From: Gammaproteobacteria bacterium
Lineage (GTDB): Bacteria; Pseudomonadota; Gammaproteobacteria; GCA-001735895
Direction: 5' to 3'
NCBI GenBank assembly: GCA_030066085.1
Contig: JASJCI010000029.1
Coordinates: 1-64,000 of the forward strand
DNA length: 64,000 nucleotides
This document shows positions 1 through 9,138 of the stretch, piece after piece (position 1 is the stretch's first letter; each line of letters opens with the position of its first letter). A program made the translations under genes and the position numbers. The notes under the pieces are model-generated. The model saw only the letters and a list, made by a program, of their open reading frames with translations, had not been told where the DNA came from and made no database searches.

Positions 1-982
1 CCATGCGCTTGCGCATCTTGTCGTCCATCGAGCCGATCACCGGGAACAGGTTGGTGATACGCAGCGATTCCATCAGGAACAGGCCCATCGCGATTTCAAC
101 CATGATGATCACCAGTGCGGCGATGTCCGAGGTTTTCATCGGTCCGATGTAACTGGTGCCGCCGACCATTTCCGACATCGGCAGGGCGATCAGCTGGAAG
201 TTGATCAGGCCGCCGAACACGGCGATGATCAGGACCAGGGTCGAGATGAAGAACTGCGTCAGCGAAGAAGACGACAGCGTACGTGCCGCGCTGTCCTCGC
301 CCTTGCGGATCGACTCGTAGGACTTCATCTGTTTGTCGATCTCGGCCGAGCGTTCCTCGAGGCCGTCGATGGTTTGCTTGACCCGCGTCAGCGACTGGCC
401 GAGCTGGCGCCACTGCGGCTGCATCGCGCCGAGCAGCTTGTGCCGTTGCAGGGTCGACTGGCGATAGGATTTTTGCGTTTCCTGGTGTGCGGTCTCCAGG
501 GTCTTGCCGATATTGTCGAGAATACTGCAGACAGTGGCATCGCCGGTGCGCGGGATGCTGGCAATCGAATCCACCGCGTCGAGCCAGGCGGGTGGCAGCG
601 GCGGGGTGTCGGTGGCCGACTGGTAGTCTTCCTCGATCTTGTTGATCGTATCCGAAATCTGGCGATGCAGTGCCGGGTAGGCGGACAGGTCGCGCGTGAC
701 CACGGCGTTGACGCGGTGGAACTCGCGTTCGATCGCGCGTTCGGTGGCCTCCTGGCCACTGGCCATGACCACCTCCTTGTTGCGCTGCTGCAGGCGCGCC
801 TCGAGGCGCTTGAGCGAGGCCGCGAACAGGCGGCAGGCGACGTAAATCGTGCGCCCGGTCGAGCGCAGCAGGGCATGCGCGGGAGCACGGCCGAGATAGG
901 CCGCGAACACCCCGATCACGAGCCAGATCGCGGCCGATACCGCGGGCTGGCTGGACCAGACGTTGAGCAGATCGTTGAACAT
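1..982 (-). CDS. Unknown membrane protein with a long soluble helical region (partial, cut by window start)
   Basis: The reading frame is open from an ATG at 982 to the left edge, giving about 327 visible residues with no stop, so the C terminus is missing. One membrane segment lies near residues 16-30. A long charged, mostly helical region follows (about 40-235), with RLEARLQQRN and ERSAEIDKQM looking coiled-coil-like. Two more hydrophobic segments lie near 242-266 and 286-303. No catalytic motif is visible and I do not recognise the family. It is divergent from the response regulator that starts at 1248, with about 265 bases between them, so this pair may regulate it; that is inference only. 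Start choice rests on the first ATG after an AT-richer leader. Confidence 0.75.
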   Translation of the reverse strand, partial: MFNDLLNVWSSQPAVSAAIWLVIGVFAAYLGRAPAHALLRSTGRTIYVACRLFAASLKRLEARLQQRNKEVVMASGQEATERAIEREFHRVNAVVTRDLSAYPALHRQISDTINKIEEDYQSATDTPPLPPAWLDAVDSIASIPRTGDATVCSILDNIGKTLETAHQETQKSYRQSTLQRHKLLGAMQPQWRQLGQSLTRVKQTIDGLEERSAEIDKQMKSYESIRKGEDSAARTLSSSSLTQFFISTLVLIIAVFGGLINFQLIALPMSEMVGGTSYIGPMKTSDIAALVIIMVEIAMGLFLMESLRITNLFPVIGSMDDKMRKRM

Positions 983-1161
983 GGTTCCGTCCTCGTTTGT
1001 GTGAACTTGACGAGAATTTAGAGGGGGTCTGTGAAAAATCGGTGAAAACCCGGAGAAATACGCTTAAATCATTGATATTCAGGCACTTGTGTCGAATTAA
1101 TTCACTTTTTCCGGGACCCGGAAGCAGGACGTCGCAAGGGCCCTATACTTGATTTCGTAAA

Positions 1162-1189
1162 GTCATTGCGAGCGCAGCGAAGCAATTTC
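1162..1189. repeat. Dispersed hairpin repeat of the GTCATTGCGAGCG type
   Basis: The segment GTCATTGCGAGCGCAGCGAA followed by GCAATTTC forms a short hairpin (ATTGC pairs with GCAAT). It resembles intergenic repeats found in many copies in unrelated bacterial genomes. Only one copy is seen in this window. It lies between the divergent membrane-protein and response-regulator genes, and the leader of the latter continues to 1247. Confidence 0.45.
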
Positions 1190-1247
1190 CTCGAAATGGC
1201 GTGAGCGTCGACGATTCGGCGTGACAACCACGAGATAACGACACGAC

Positions 1248-2051
1248 ATGGCTTCCATTTTCTGGGTAGAGGATCAGTCGCACTGGATTCGCAAGTTTTC
1301 GCCGGTGCTGGAGCACGAGGATTTCGATGGCAAGCCCAATGAAATCGCGGTGTTCCAGTTCGCGGAGGCCGCGAAGCAGAAGATTGCCCTCAGCGAGGCC
1401 GATGCGCCGCCCGACGTCGCCCTGCTGGATGCGCGCATGAACGGCAACGACCAGGCCGGCTTTACCGTGTCCAACGCGCTGCGCAAGAAGTGGCCGAAAC
1501 TGCCGATCATCTACCTCTCCGAGCACAGCGGCACCGACATCGAGCGCGATGCGCTGGAGCAGTTCGCGGCCACGGATTTTATTGCCAAGCACCAGAATAA
1601 CGTCGAGCAGGTGTTATGCTGGCGCATTCGCGCGGTGCTGCGCCAGGTGTCGCTCGACGGTGACCTGGCGTCGACCGTGAACGTGGTCACCAGCGGTGAC
1701 CTGAAGATCGACCTCAACAGCTGGAACGTCTACTGGAAAGGCCGGCGCCTGATGAACCCGGCCAATGCGCGCCGGCCGCTGGCGCCGATGCCGCGCAAGC
1801 TGCTGCGCGAACTGGTCGAGGTTTCGCCGCGGCCGCTGACCGCGGTGCAGCTGGCCGAGCGGCTCGATCTCGATGCGGAAAAATTTACCTACGCGAGCTA
1901 TCGCCAGCACATCAAGACCCTGCGGCGAGCCTTCGATGCCGTCGAGGACGGCGAGGGCGCGTTCAGCGATGTCTGTGCGCGCGGCGAGGGCATCGTGACC
2001 TTTGGCGACGAGGGCGCGTATTTCTGGAAACCACCGGCCGCGAGCGGATGA
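1248..2051 (+). CDS. Response regulator, receiver plus winged-helix DNA-binding domain
   Basis: This 267-residue protein has an N-terminal receiver domain (about 3-130) with acidic pocket residues E8 and D9, phosphoacceptor D61 in LLDARM, and the conserved lysine K114. The C-terminal half (about 145-260) looks like an OmpR-type winged helix, with the recognition region near KFTYASYRQHIKTLRRAF. It should act as a cytoplasmic transcription regulator, phosphorylated by the kinase encoded next. The two genes overlap by four bases (ATGA), so they are translationally coupled. The receiver is slightly long, with an insertion around residues 25-55. Target genes are unknown; the divergent membrane protein gene is the nearest candidate. 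Confidence 0.85.
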   Translation: MASIFWVEDQSHWIRKFSPVLEHEDFDGKPNEIAVFQFAEAAKQKIALSEADAPPDVALLDARMNGNDQAGFTVSNALRKKWPKLPIIYLSEHSGTDIERDALEQFAATDFIAKHQNNVEQVLCWRIRAVLRQVSLDGDLASTVNVVTSGDLKIDLNSWNVYWKGRRLMNPANARRPLAPMPRKLLRELVEVSPRPLTAVQLAERLDLDAEKFTYASYRQHIKTLRRAFDAVEDGEGAFSDVCARGEGIVTFGDEGAYFWKPPAASG

Positions 2052-3559
2052 AGCCCCTGCGCCTCTACTACCCGTGGCTCAGTACCCTCGGTGCGTTGGC
2101 TCTCGTCGGCTGGCAGGCCGGCCTCACTTATCCCGGCCTGATGGTCATCGATGGCTGGCCGCCGCTGTTGCGCGATCCCGCCAGTCTCGGCTATGGCGCA
2201 GCGATCCTCGTGCTGCTGGCGGGCTTCGACCTGTGGCGTTTCGCGTGCGCGAAGGCGCGCTGCCGCGAACGCCTGCAGCAGTACGAGCGCCAGATCGGTG
2301 AACTGTTCGACAGCAAGCGCGAACTCGGCACGCGCGCGCGCACGTTTTCCGACCACGCCGACAAGCTCAAGATGTTTATCAGCGAGCGCCTGCTGGAAAC
2401 CATCGAGTACGACGAAAAATTCCTGCATTTCAAGAACATCGCTTCCGAGGTGCGGCATAACGGCGTCATCAGCTACGACAAGGCCCAGACCGCGCTGGCG
2501 CAAGCGCAGCAGGACTGTGACCCGGTGGCGCGGCGCCAGTACCAGGAAGCGGCCGACAGCCTGCTCTACCTGTGGGATCTGCTCGACCTGTCGACCACCG
2601 ACAACCTCGCGCTCTACGTTGCCAACCGCATCTACGACTGCGAGGAACACTACTTTCAGTCCATGCTCAACCCGGAAGCGCTCGACGGTCCGTTTCGTCC
2701 GACCTTCATGATGAGCCAGGCCCTGCGGCGCGCGCTGTTGCCGATCTGCGAGGATGCCGACGTGCTGGGGCTCAACGACGACTGGCCGAAGCGTGGCGTG
2801 TATCGTGACGACAAGTTTCATATCCGCCTGTCGAACGACAGCGAGTTGCTGGGCAAGGAAAATCACATGGTGCTGATGATCGAGAACCTGCTCAACAATG
2901 CGCTGTTCTACTCGCGCCAGAAAGGCTACAAGGGGCGCTACAGCCAGGTTGCCATTCAGCTCGGGCAACAGGATGGCCAGGTCATGCTGCGCGTGTACAA
3001 TCGCGGGCCGCACATCGACGAGGACGAGCGCGACAAGATTTACCAGCTGGGATTTTCGTCGCGTCGCGTGCGCGAACATCACGGCAAGGGACTGGGACTT
3101 TATTTCGTCAACGAAATCGTCAAGGGTTTCGAAGGTTCGATCGAATTCGAAAACATCGCCAACCGCGCACGCGATTTCCACTTCAGTATCAAGCTCACCA
3201 GCGGCGAAATCCTGCAGCGCGACGTCGCCTGCACCGATGTCGGCGGCAAACTCATGTGTCGCGAGGGTGACGAGGCTGCGCCGCTGAGCAAACGCGTGGA
3301 CTGGTCGTTACCGGCGCCGATTGCAAGCGTCGAGGTTGGCGTGGGCGCCGGGCGCAAGCCGCAGCTGATATCGGACCTGTCCGCCAGCGAAGACCGTACC
3401 CATCTCGACCAGGATAACGAGCGCATGCCGCGCTGGGTGATCGAACTGCGTAACCGCAAGCGTTCGGCCACGCTGCGTTTCGCGCCGCTGGACCTGCGCG
3501 GGGTCGAGTTCCGCGTGCGCCTGCCGAACGCGGGTTCCCGGCTGGATCAGGAAGACTGA
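2048..3559 (+). CDS. Membrane-bound sensor histidine kinase partner of the preceding regulator
   Basis: This 503-residue protein has two N-terminal membrane segments (about 9-28 and 48-66) with a short periplasmic loop, then a helical linker. The likely phosphoacceptor is H137 in VRHNG, which is not the usual H-E/D-x-x-N/P pattern. The ATPase domain is clear: N-box ENLLNNALFY (279-288) and G-box GKGLGL (346-351). After the ATPase core, about 120 residues continue (about 385-503) with no recognised domain, although the last 20 or so residues resemble a final strand of an ATPase fold. Kinase identity is secure; the exact phosphorylated histidine and the signal sensed are not. The four-base overlap with the regulator supports a dedicated pair. 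Confidence 0.85.
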   Translation: MKPLRLYYPWLSTLGALALVGWQAGLTYPGLMVIDGWPPLLRDPASLGYGAAILVLLAGFDLWRFACAKARCRERLQQYERQIGELFDSKRELGTRARTFSDHADKLKMFISERLLETIEYDEKFLHFKNIASEVRHNGVISYDKAQTALAQAQQDCDPVARRQYQEAADSLLYLWDLLDLSTTDNLALYVANRIYDCEEHYFQSMLNPEALDGPFRPTFMMSQALRRALLPICEDADVLGLNDDWPKRGVYRDDKFHIRLSNDSELLGKENHMVLMIENLLNNALFYSRQKGYKGRYSQVAIQLGQQDGQVMLRVYNRGPHIDEDERDKIYQLGFSSRRVREHHGKGLGLYFVNEIVKGFEGSIEFENIANRARDFHFSIKLTSGEILQRDVACTDVGGKLMCREGDEAAPLSKRVDWSLPAPIASVEVGVGAGRKPQLISDLSASEDRTHLDQDNERMPRWVIELRNRKRSATLRFAPLDLRGVEFRVRLPNAGSRLDQED

Positions 3560-3577
3560 CGCCAGCATAATACCCGC

Positions 3578-4969
3578 ATGAGCGAGCTGATCTATCGCTC
3601 CGCGAGCTGGATCGCGGACGCCATTCGCCGGCGCGAGCTGGGTTGCCGGGAGATCGCCGAGGCTTGCCTGCGGCGCATCGAGCAGGTCAATCCATCGCTT
3701 AATGCCGTAGTTCAGCTGGTTCCCGAGCGTGCGCTGGCGGAAGCGGACAGGCTCGATGCCGAGGTTGCCCGCGGCGAGTTGCGCGGGCCGCTGCACGGTG
3801 TACCGATGACGATCAAGGATTCGCTCGATACCGCCGGCATCGTTTCCACCGGCGGTACCCTCGGACGGCGCGATCATGTGCCGCAGGCCGACGCACCGGT
3901 GGTGGCGCGACTGCGCGCGGCCGGGGCCGTGCTGCTCGGCAAGAGCAATACCCCCGAACTGACGCTCAGTGCCGAGACCAGCAACGAGATTTACGGTCGC
4001 ACCAGTAATCCCTACGACCTCGCGCGCAGCCCTGGCGGCAGCAGCGGCGGCTCGGCCGCGATTATCTCCGCCGGTGGCGCCGCGCTCGAAATTGGCTCGG
4101 ATACCGGGGGCAGTATTCGCGAGCCGGCCCACCTGTGCGGCATTGCCGGTATCAAGCCGACCGCCGGGCGTACGCCGCGCAGCGGACATATCGTACCCTG
4201 GGGTGGCGGTGTGCTCGACGGCCTGACCGTCCTCGGGCCGATGGCGCGCCATGTCGAAGACCTCGCGCTGTCGCTGCCGCTGATTTGCGGGCCGGATGGT
4301 GAAGACCCGGCGATGGTAGCGGCGCCGGTGCCGGATCCGGCGGCGCTCGATCCCCGGGGACTGCGCGTGGCCTGGTATGCCGCCAACGGTGTCGGCCCGC
4401 TTGCCGCCGATATCGAGCGCGTGCTCGATGACACCGCGCGTACGCTCGCGGCGGACGGGTTTTCGCTTACCGCGCGGGTGCTGCCGGGCATGCCGCGGCT
4501 GGCAGACCTTACCACGCGCCTGCGCGAGGCGACCAACCCGGGCCTGATCCGACGCCTGCTGGCGCGTTACGGCACCGAACGTCCGGGCCCCGACCTGCTG
4601 CCATACCTCGATGGCCCGCGCGGTTCCGGCGAGACCCTGATCGACCCGGAGCTGCTCGAGCAAATCGATGCTGCGCGCGGGCATGCGCTTGCATTTTTCC
4701 GCAAGTTCGACGCGGTCCTGTGCCCGCCGTCGCATGCGCTGGCGCGGGAGCACGGGTCGACCCGCGAGGATGCTTTCAGCGACTGGAGTTACGTATTGCC
4801 GCTTAACCTGCTGGGCTGGCCGGGCGCGGTCGTGCGCGCCGGCACCGGCAGGGGGGACTTGCCGGTCGGTGTGCAGGTGGTTGCGCCGCCGTGGCGCGAG
4901 GATATCGCGCTCGCGCTTGCGGGCGCGATCGAACAGCGCATGGGCGGCTTTCGCCCACCCCCCGTCTGA
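3578..4969 (+). CDS. Amidase signature family hydrolase
   Basis: This 463-residue enzyme belongs to the amidase signature (GatA/FAAH-like) family that hydrolyses C-N bonds of amides. The Ser-cisSer-Lys triad is visible as K80 (MTIKDS), S155 in the glycine/serine-rich loop SPGGSSGGSAA, and S179 in DTGGSIREP. The 24-residue spacing between the two serines matches FAAH. Length suits stand-alone amidases. It is not gatA: gatB and gatC are absent and the C-terminal half differs. The substrate is unknown. It begins 18 bases after the kinase gene and could be co-transcribed. No strong Shine-Dalgarno is visible before the ATG at 3578. Confidence 0.9.
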   Translation: MSELIYRSASWIADAIRRRELGCREIAEACLRRIEQVNPSLNAVVQLVPERALAEADRLDAEVARGELRGPLHGVPMTIKDSLDTAGIVSTGGTLGRRDHVPQADAPVVARLRAAGAVLLGKSNTPELTLSAETSNEIYGRTSNPYDLARSPGGSSGGSAAIISAGGAALEIGSDTGGSIREPAHLCGIAGIKPTAGRTPRSGHIVPWGGGVLDGLTVLGPMARHVEDLALSLPLICGPDGEDPAMVAAPVPDPAALDPRGLRVAWYAANGVGPLAADIERVLDDTARTLAADGFSLTARVLPGMPRLADLTTRLREATNPGLIRRLLARYGTERPGPDLLPYLDGPRGSGETLIDPELLEQIDAARGHALAFFRKFDAVLCPPSHALAREHGSTREDAFSDWSYVLPLNLLGWPGAVVRAGTGRGDLPVGVQVVAPPWREDIALALAGAIEQRMGGFRPPPV

Positions 4970-4980
4970 GCAAACAAATT

Positions 4981-5136
4981 CGGGGACAGTTTACTTAATT
5001 ATTTCGGGGACAGTTTGATTGAGCCCCGAAATCCATGAAGTCCAGCCGATTATCGAAACCAGGGAAACCGGCAATACCGGGAGATACAAGGGTCCTGGCC
5101 AGGGTGTCCCCGAAACTGATTAGTAAACTGTCCCCG
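4981..5136. repeat. GGGGACAG nested inverted-repeat element (REP/RAYT-like, non-coding)
   Basis: Between the convergent amidase and yibQ genes are nested inverted repeats. CGGGGACAGTTTA (4981-4993) is an exact reverse complement of TAAACTGTCCCCG (5124-5136). An inner pair, TTCGGGGACA (5003-5012) and TGTCCCCGAA (5105-5114), is also exact. The enclosed 90 or so bases hold no gene. Such GGGGACAG palindromes often accompany REP-associated tyrosine transposases; no transposase is present here, so this looks like a non-autonomous copy. A second element built on the same plan lies at 63533-63713. Confidence 0.7.
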
Positions 5137-5229
5137 TATTTCCGTATTTCTCGCAGCTATTTGGGAAAGGCTGTTAACGTGGTGGTGTGCAGGAGTAGTC
5201 GCCGCGATCGAGTAGGTCGGACATCGCCG

Positions 5230-6021
5230 TTACTGGCTGGTGGATTCGAGGTTGTTCGCGACCTCGCGTCGAGTGGTGGAATGCGCATGCGATTGGCGCG
5301 TTTCGATCATTCTCGAGATCGGTATAAACGCGAACTCGGCCTGCGCCTCCGGTAGTTGCGCACGCAGTTGCTCGATCGTGTTTGCATAGGGATGACCGAT
5401 CGCGATGGCCGAACCACGATCGCGTGCCTGCGCCAGCCAGATGTGGATTTGCAGGCGAATCGATTCCGGATTGGTTTCGTTGTCGAGAAATACGTCGCGC
5501 GAAATCGAGCGCAGGCCGGCCTCGCGCGCCTCCGCCAGGGCGACGCTGCGTGGCGAGGTGCGGCTGTCGAGAAAATACAGGTTCGGGTTGTAGCCGCGAA
5601 TGCTGTCCATCACCGGGCGCATGAAAAAGTCGAACTCGGTGAGGTGACTGCCCATGTGGTTGTTGACGCCGCGAATGAAAGGCACGTCGCGCAGCAGCTG
5701 GTGCACCTTGCCGGTGAGCTCGTCTTCGTCCATGGCTTCGTTGAGCGCGTGTGGTTCGCGTGACGAGGCCGAGTTGATCGACTGCATCGGCAGGTGCAGG
5801 ATAACTTCCTTGCCGCGCTCGTGCGCGCGCTCGGCCAGGCGACGGCCGTAAATCGTGTCCGGCAGGATGGCGTAGGTATGTGTACCCTCGAGATCGATGG
5901 CGGCGATGCCGTTGTCGAGCGAGTACCCGAGATCGTCGATCACCAGCGACAGCACCGGTCGCTGGTCGGCGGTTGCGCTGCAGGTCAGGGCCAGCGCCAG
6001 TAACGGCCAGAAGCGGATCAT
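5230..6021 (-). CDS. yibQ: Divergent polysaccharide deacetylase family protein YibQ
   Basis: This 263-residue protein has a short signal peptide (about 1-19) and a single NodB-like fold of the DUF610/YibQ type, placing it in the periplasm. Residues typical of the family are visible: LVIDDLGY (D29, D30), ILHLPMQ (H76), NNHMGSH (H122, H126) and LDSRTSP. The family is related to polysaccharide deacetylases, but its substrate is not established. It is the last gene of a leftward group with ctp and envC, the same neighbourhood as E. coli envC-yibQ, which suggests an envelope or peptidoglycan role. About 29 bases separate it from the ctp stop. Confidence 0.9.
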   Translation of the reverse strand: MIRFWPLLALALTCSATADQRPVLSLVIDDLGYSLDNGIAAIDLEGTHTYAILPDTIYGRRLAERAHERGKEVILHLPMQSINSASSREPHALNEAMDEDELTGKVHQLLRDVPFIRGVNNHMGSHLTEFDFFMRPVMDSIRGYNPNLYFLDSRTSPRSVALAEAREAGLRSISRDVFLDNETNPESIRLQIHIWLAQARDRGSAIAIGHPYANTIEQLRAQLPEAQAEFAFIPISRMIETRQSHAHSTTRREVANNLESTSQ

Positions 6022-6050
6022 TGGCGGTCAGCTGGCGCTTAAATCCCGGC

Positions 6051-7376
6051 TCAGCCCTGCTGCAGGCTGCTCATGATAGTCAGACCCTTGAGCAGGTTGA
6101 GCGCTTCGTAGAGCTGGAAATCGGTGCGCGCCAGGGCTTCGCTGTCCTGCTCCTCGGACGCGCTTTCGCCACCGCCCTGGTCGCCGTTCGGGTTGTTGAG
6201 CCGGCCCTCGAGGTCGGCCTCGGAGTAGGACGCCTGTTCGCGCTCGTCCTGCGCCGACAACCGCAGCGTGCTCAGCTTGACGTCGGGCTCGATACCCTTG
6301 GCCTGGATCGAACGACCGTTGGGCGTGAAATACTGTGCCGTGGTCAGCTTGACCGCGGAGCCGTTGCGCAGCTCCTGGATGGTCTGCACCGAGCCCTTGC
6401 CGAACGACTTGGTGCCGAGAATGATGCCGCGCTTGTGGTCCTGGATGGCGCCGGCAACGATTTCCGAGGCCGACGCGGAGCCGCCGTTGATCAGCACCAC
6501 CAGCGGCGCGCCGTTGAGGCTGTCGCCCGGAGTTGCGACGTAGCGCTGACTGGAGTCGTCGAGCCGCCCCTCGGTGTAAACGATCAGGCCGTTGTCGATA
6601 AATGCATCGGATACGCCGACCGCGCCATTGAGCACGCCGCCCGGGTTGTTGCGCAGGTCGAGCACCAGCCCCTTGAGCGAGTTCTGGCCGTCGACCTTGC
6701 TTTCCTTTTGCAGATCCGAGATCGCCTTGAGCAGGTCGGTGGTCGTGCGCGACTGGAAGTTGGTGATACGTACGTAGCCGTAGCCAGGCTCGAGCATGCG
6801 GTTCTTGACGCTCTTGACGCGGATGATTTCACGCGTGATCGTGATTACCATCGGTCCGGGCTCACCCTCGCGCACGATGGTCAGGTCGATGTCGGTGTTG
6901 GGCTTGCCGCGCATGATCTTGACCGCTTCGTTCAGCGTCATGCCCTTGACCGAACGCTCGTCGAGCTTGATGATCAGGTCGCTGGCGCGGATACCGGCGC
7001 GCTGTGCCGGTGTGTCGTCGATGGGCGCGATGACCTTGACGAAACCGTTTTCCATGCCGACCTCTATGCCGAGACCACCGAACTGGCCGGTAGTGCCGAT
7101 CTTGAGATCGCTGAATTCGCTGGTATTGAGAAAGGCCGAATGCGGATCGAGGCCGCTCAGCATGCCGCGGATCGCGTCCTCGATCAGGGTCTTGTCATCG
7201 ACCTGTTCGACGTAATCCGATTTGACCTTGGAAAAAACCTCGGTAAAAGCCTGCAAATCCTCGAACGGGATTTCCTTGCTGTCCTTGAGCGCGTAGACGC
7301 TATGTCCCACCGCGAGAGAAAGTCCGAGCAGGATACCGCTCAGAAACCAGGTGGAAATGCGCAGTTTATGTAACAT
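6051..7376 (-). CDS. ctpA: Carboxy-terminal processing peptidase (S41 family)
   Basis: This 441-residue protein has an N-terminal membrane anchor or signal (about 8-30), a PDZ domain (about 98-180) with the loop GGLGIEV, and an S41 serine protease domain. The catalytic Ser-Lys dyad is visible as S302 in NGGSASASEI and K327 in SFGKGSVQ, with the 25-residue spacing seen in Prc. It should cleave C-terminal segments of periplasmic proteins. The tail after about residue 385 is low-complexity and acidic (GGGESASEEQDSEA). It lies between envC and yibQ, so it may act on amidase-controlled cell-wall remodelling; that is inference. Confidence 0.93.
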   Translation of the reverse strand: MLHKLRISTWFLSGILLGLSLAVGHSVYALKDSKEIPFEDLQAFTEVFSKVKSDYVEQVDDKTLIEDAIRGMLSGLDPHSAFLNTSEFSDLKIGTTGQFGGLGIEVGMENGFVKVIAPIDDTPAQRAGIRASDLIIKLDERSVKGMTLNEAVKIMRGKPNTDIDLTIVREGEPGPMVITITREIIRVKSVKNRMLEPGYGYVRITNFQSRTTTDLLKAISDLQKESKVDGQNSLKGLVLDLRNNPGGVLNGAVGVSDAFIDNGLIVYTEGRLDDSSQRYVATPGDSLNGAPLVVLINGGSASASEIVAGAIQDHKRGIILGTKSFGKGSVQTIQELRNGSAVKLTTAQYFTPNGRSIQAKGIEPDVKLSTLRLSAQDEREQASYSEADLEGRLNNPNGDQGGGESASEEQDSEALARTDFQLYEALNLLKGLTIMSSLQQG

Positions 7377-7532
7377 CAGGTGACTCCGGTGTGTCGCGTC
7401 GGCCGGTTTTGGCTGTTAATTGTAGACCAGATAATGCGGCTAAAGTTGTAAACAGTTCAAACATATGGCCCGGTTTGGCCAATTCTACGGCAATGCCGCT
7501 AAATTTACAGCGTATCGGGCCCGGGGGCGGGT

Positions 7533-8699
7533 TCAGCCCGAGGCGAAGCGGTTGCCGGTCTTGCACCAGCGGGTGGGATTCTGCGGCTTGCCGCGCTTGC
7601 GAATTTCGAAATAGAGCCCGGGTTTGGCCTGCCCGCCACTGCTGCCGACGCTGCTGATCACGTCGCCGGCCTCGACCCATTCGCCGGCGGACTTGAACAG
7701 TGACTCGTTGTGGCCGTACAGCGACAGGTAGCCGTTGCCGTGATCGACGATGATCAGGTTGCCGAAGCCGCGCAGCCAGTCGGCAAATGCGATCCGGCCG
7801 TGTGATACCGCGCGCACGTGGCGGCCGGACGGTGCATCGATGCGTACACCCTGCCATTTCAGGTCCGAGCGCGGTTTGCGTTTACCGTACAGGCGACGCA
7901 GCTTGCCCTCGACCGGCCAGGCGAGTTTGCCGCGCAGGTCGACGAAATCCTTGCGCGGAATATCTTCCTCCGGCGCCGGCAGCAATAGTTCCTCGATCGA
8001 ATCGATCAGCTGCTGCAGCTGTGCCGCCTCGTCCTCGAGCCGCGCCAGCTGTCCACCCTGTTTCTTGAGCTGACTGTCGAGCGAGCCGATGATCGTGCGC
8101 CGTTTCGCGAGATCCTTGTCGAGCCCGGCCTTTTGCTGGCCGAGCCGTTGCTGGTCGGATTCCAGCGCCGTGCGTGCCTCCTTTATCTGCGCCTCGGTCT
8201 CCACGATGCGTGTAATGCTGCCCTCCACCGATTCGATCAGCGCAACCCGCGCCTCCGAGAAATACTGGTAGTACACGAGGTTGCGTTGCAGCGTCTGCGC
8301 GCTTTGCTGCGAAAACAGCAGCTTGACCTTTTCCTGGCGGCCGAGGGTAAACGCGGTATAAACCTGCCCAGCCAGGTTTTCGTGCTCGCGCACGAGGCGT
8401 TGCTGATGCTCGAGCCGGGTCTTGCGCAACTTGCCCAGTTCGGATTTCTTGGCGCTGATCTGCTTGGCTGTTTTGCGGATCTGGCGGTTGACCTCGCCGA
8501 TATCGCGTTCGATGGTTTTCAGCTGCCTGATGTACTGCGACTTGCTGTCTTCCTTGACCTCGATCGCCTGCTTGACCTTTTCGATTTTCTGCAGCACGGA
8601 GCGCAGTTTGCGTTCGCTGGTGGCCTTGTCGGCCGCGGGCGCCGACAGGGCGACGGCGAAACCAAGCGCCATTAATGCGAGGGATCTAGTCACCGGCAT
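7533..8699 (-). CDS. envC: Murein hydrolase activator EnvC
   Basis: This 388-residue protein has a signal peptide (about 1-22), a long coiled coil (about 25-250) and a C-terminal LytM domain (about 265-385). The LytM zinc site is degenerate: the first ligand position reads GVRID and the last reads LYFEIR instead of HxH, as in E. coli EnvC. It should therefore not cut peptidoglycan itself but activate division amidases of the AmiA/AmiB type at the septum, recruited through the coiled coil to FtsEX. It is the first gene of the leftward envC-ctp-yibQ group, with about 156 bases before ctp. No gpmI gene precedes it, unlike in E. coli. Confidence 0.93.
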   Translation of the reverse strand: MPVTRSLALMALGFAVALSAPAADKATSERKLRSVLQKIEKVKQAIEVKEDSKSQYIRQLKTIERDIGEVNRQIRKTAKQISAKKSELGKLRKTRLEHQQRLVREHENLAGQVYTAFTLGRQEKVKLLFSQQSAQTLQRNLVYYQYFSEARVALIESVEGSITRIVETEAQIKEARTALESDQQRLGQQKAGLDKDLAKRRTIIGSLDSQLKKQGGQLARLEDEAAQLQQLIDSIEELLLPAPEEDIPRKDFVDLRGKLAWPVEGKLRRLYGKRKPRSDLKWQGVRIDAPSGRHVRAVSHGRIAFADWLRGFGNLIIVDHGNGYLSLYGHNESLFKSAGEWVEAGDVISSVGSSGGQAKPGLYFEIRKRGKPQNPTRWCKTGNRFASG

Positions 8700-8769
8700 G
8701 GTGGACTTTGGCGCGGGTTTTATTCATAATCATTTTCTAATATTAACGTTCAGTAATGTTTCCAGGCAA

Positions 8770-9102
8770 ATGCAAACTGATTCCTTCGATGGTATCGACG
8801 GCGACCAGCTGCTGGCGCGCGCGGCCGATATCGAAACCGCGTCGCGTTCGCTCAAGGCCATGTCGCATCCCCTGCGGCTGAAAATCCTGTGTACGCTGGG
8901 CAACCGCGAAGTCTGCGTGCAGGGGATCGTCGAAAATGTCGGCACTTCGCAAAGCAATATCTCGCAACATCTCGCGATTTTGCGCGATAAGGGTATACTG
9001 TCATCGCGCAAGGATGCGAACAAGGTGTTCTACCGGGTCGGCGACGAGCGGACGCTGCGCCTGATCGGAATGATGCAGGAAGTATTCTGTTCCGAGGGCT
9101 GA
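8770..9102 (+). CDS. ArsR-family repressor with a SqrR/BigR-like cysteine pair
   Basis: This 110-residue winged-helix protein fits the ArsR/SmtB family: SHPLRLKIL starts the fold, and the recognition helix lies near TSQSNISQHLAILRDKG. It has cysteines at 41 (KILC, in helix 2), 49 and 107 (EVFC, in the last helix). The 41/107 pair occupies the positions used by the persulfide sensors SqrR and BigR. The next gene encodes a rhodanese, which fits control of sulfur-handling genes. The ATG at 8770 was chosen because the family fold begins right after it; the open frame continues upstream through unrelated sequence antisense to envC. The 70-base gap to envC is a shared divergent promoter region. Confidence 0.85.
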   Translation: MQTDSFDGIDGDQLLARAADIETASRSLKAMSHPLRLKILCTLGNREVCVQGIVENVGTSQSNISQHLAILRDKGILSSRKDANKVFYRVGDERTLRLIGMMQEVFCSEG

Positions 9103-9138
9103 ACCCGGTCCCGCAAAAACCAGACAGTTTGCCGTTTT

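Noticed and set aside
8719..8737. Fur-box-like sequence TTTATTCATAATCATTTTC between envC and the ArsR gene
   Set aside because: It matches the 19-base Fur consensus at about 14 positions, but the region is simply AT-rich and no iron-related gene is adjacent. An operator for the neighbouring ArsR-type protein is as likely.
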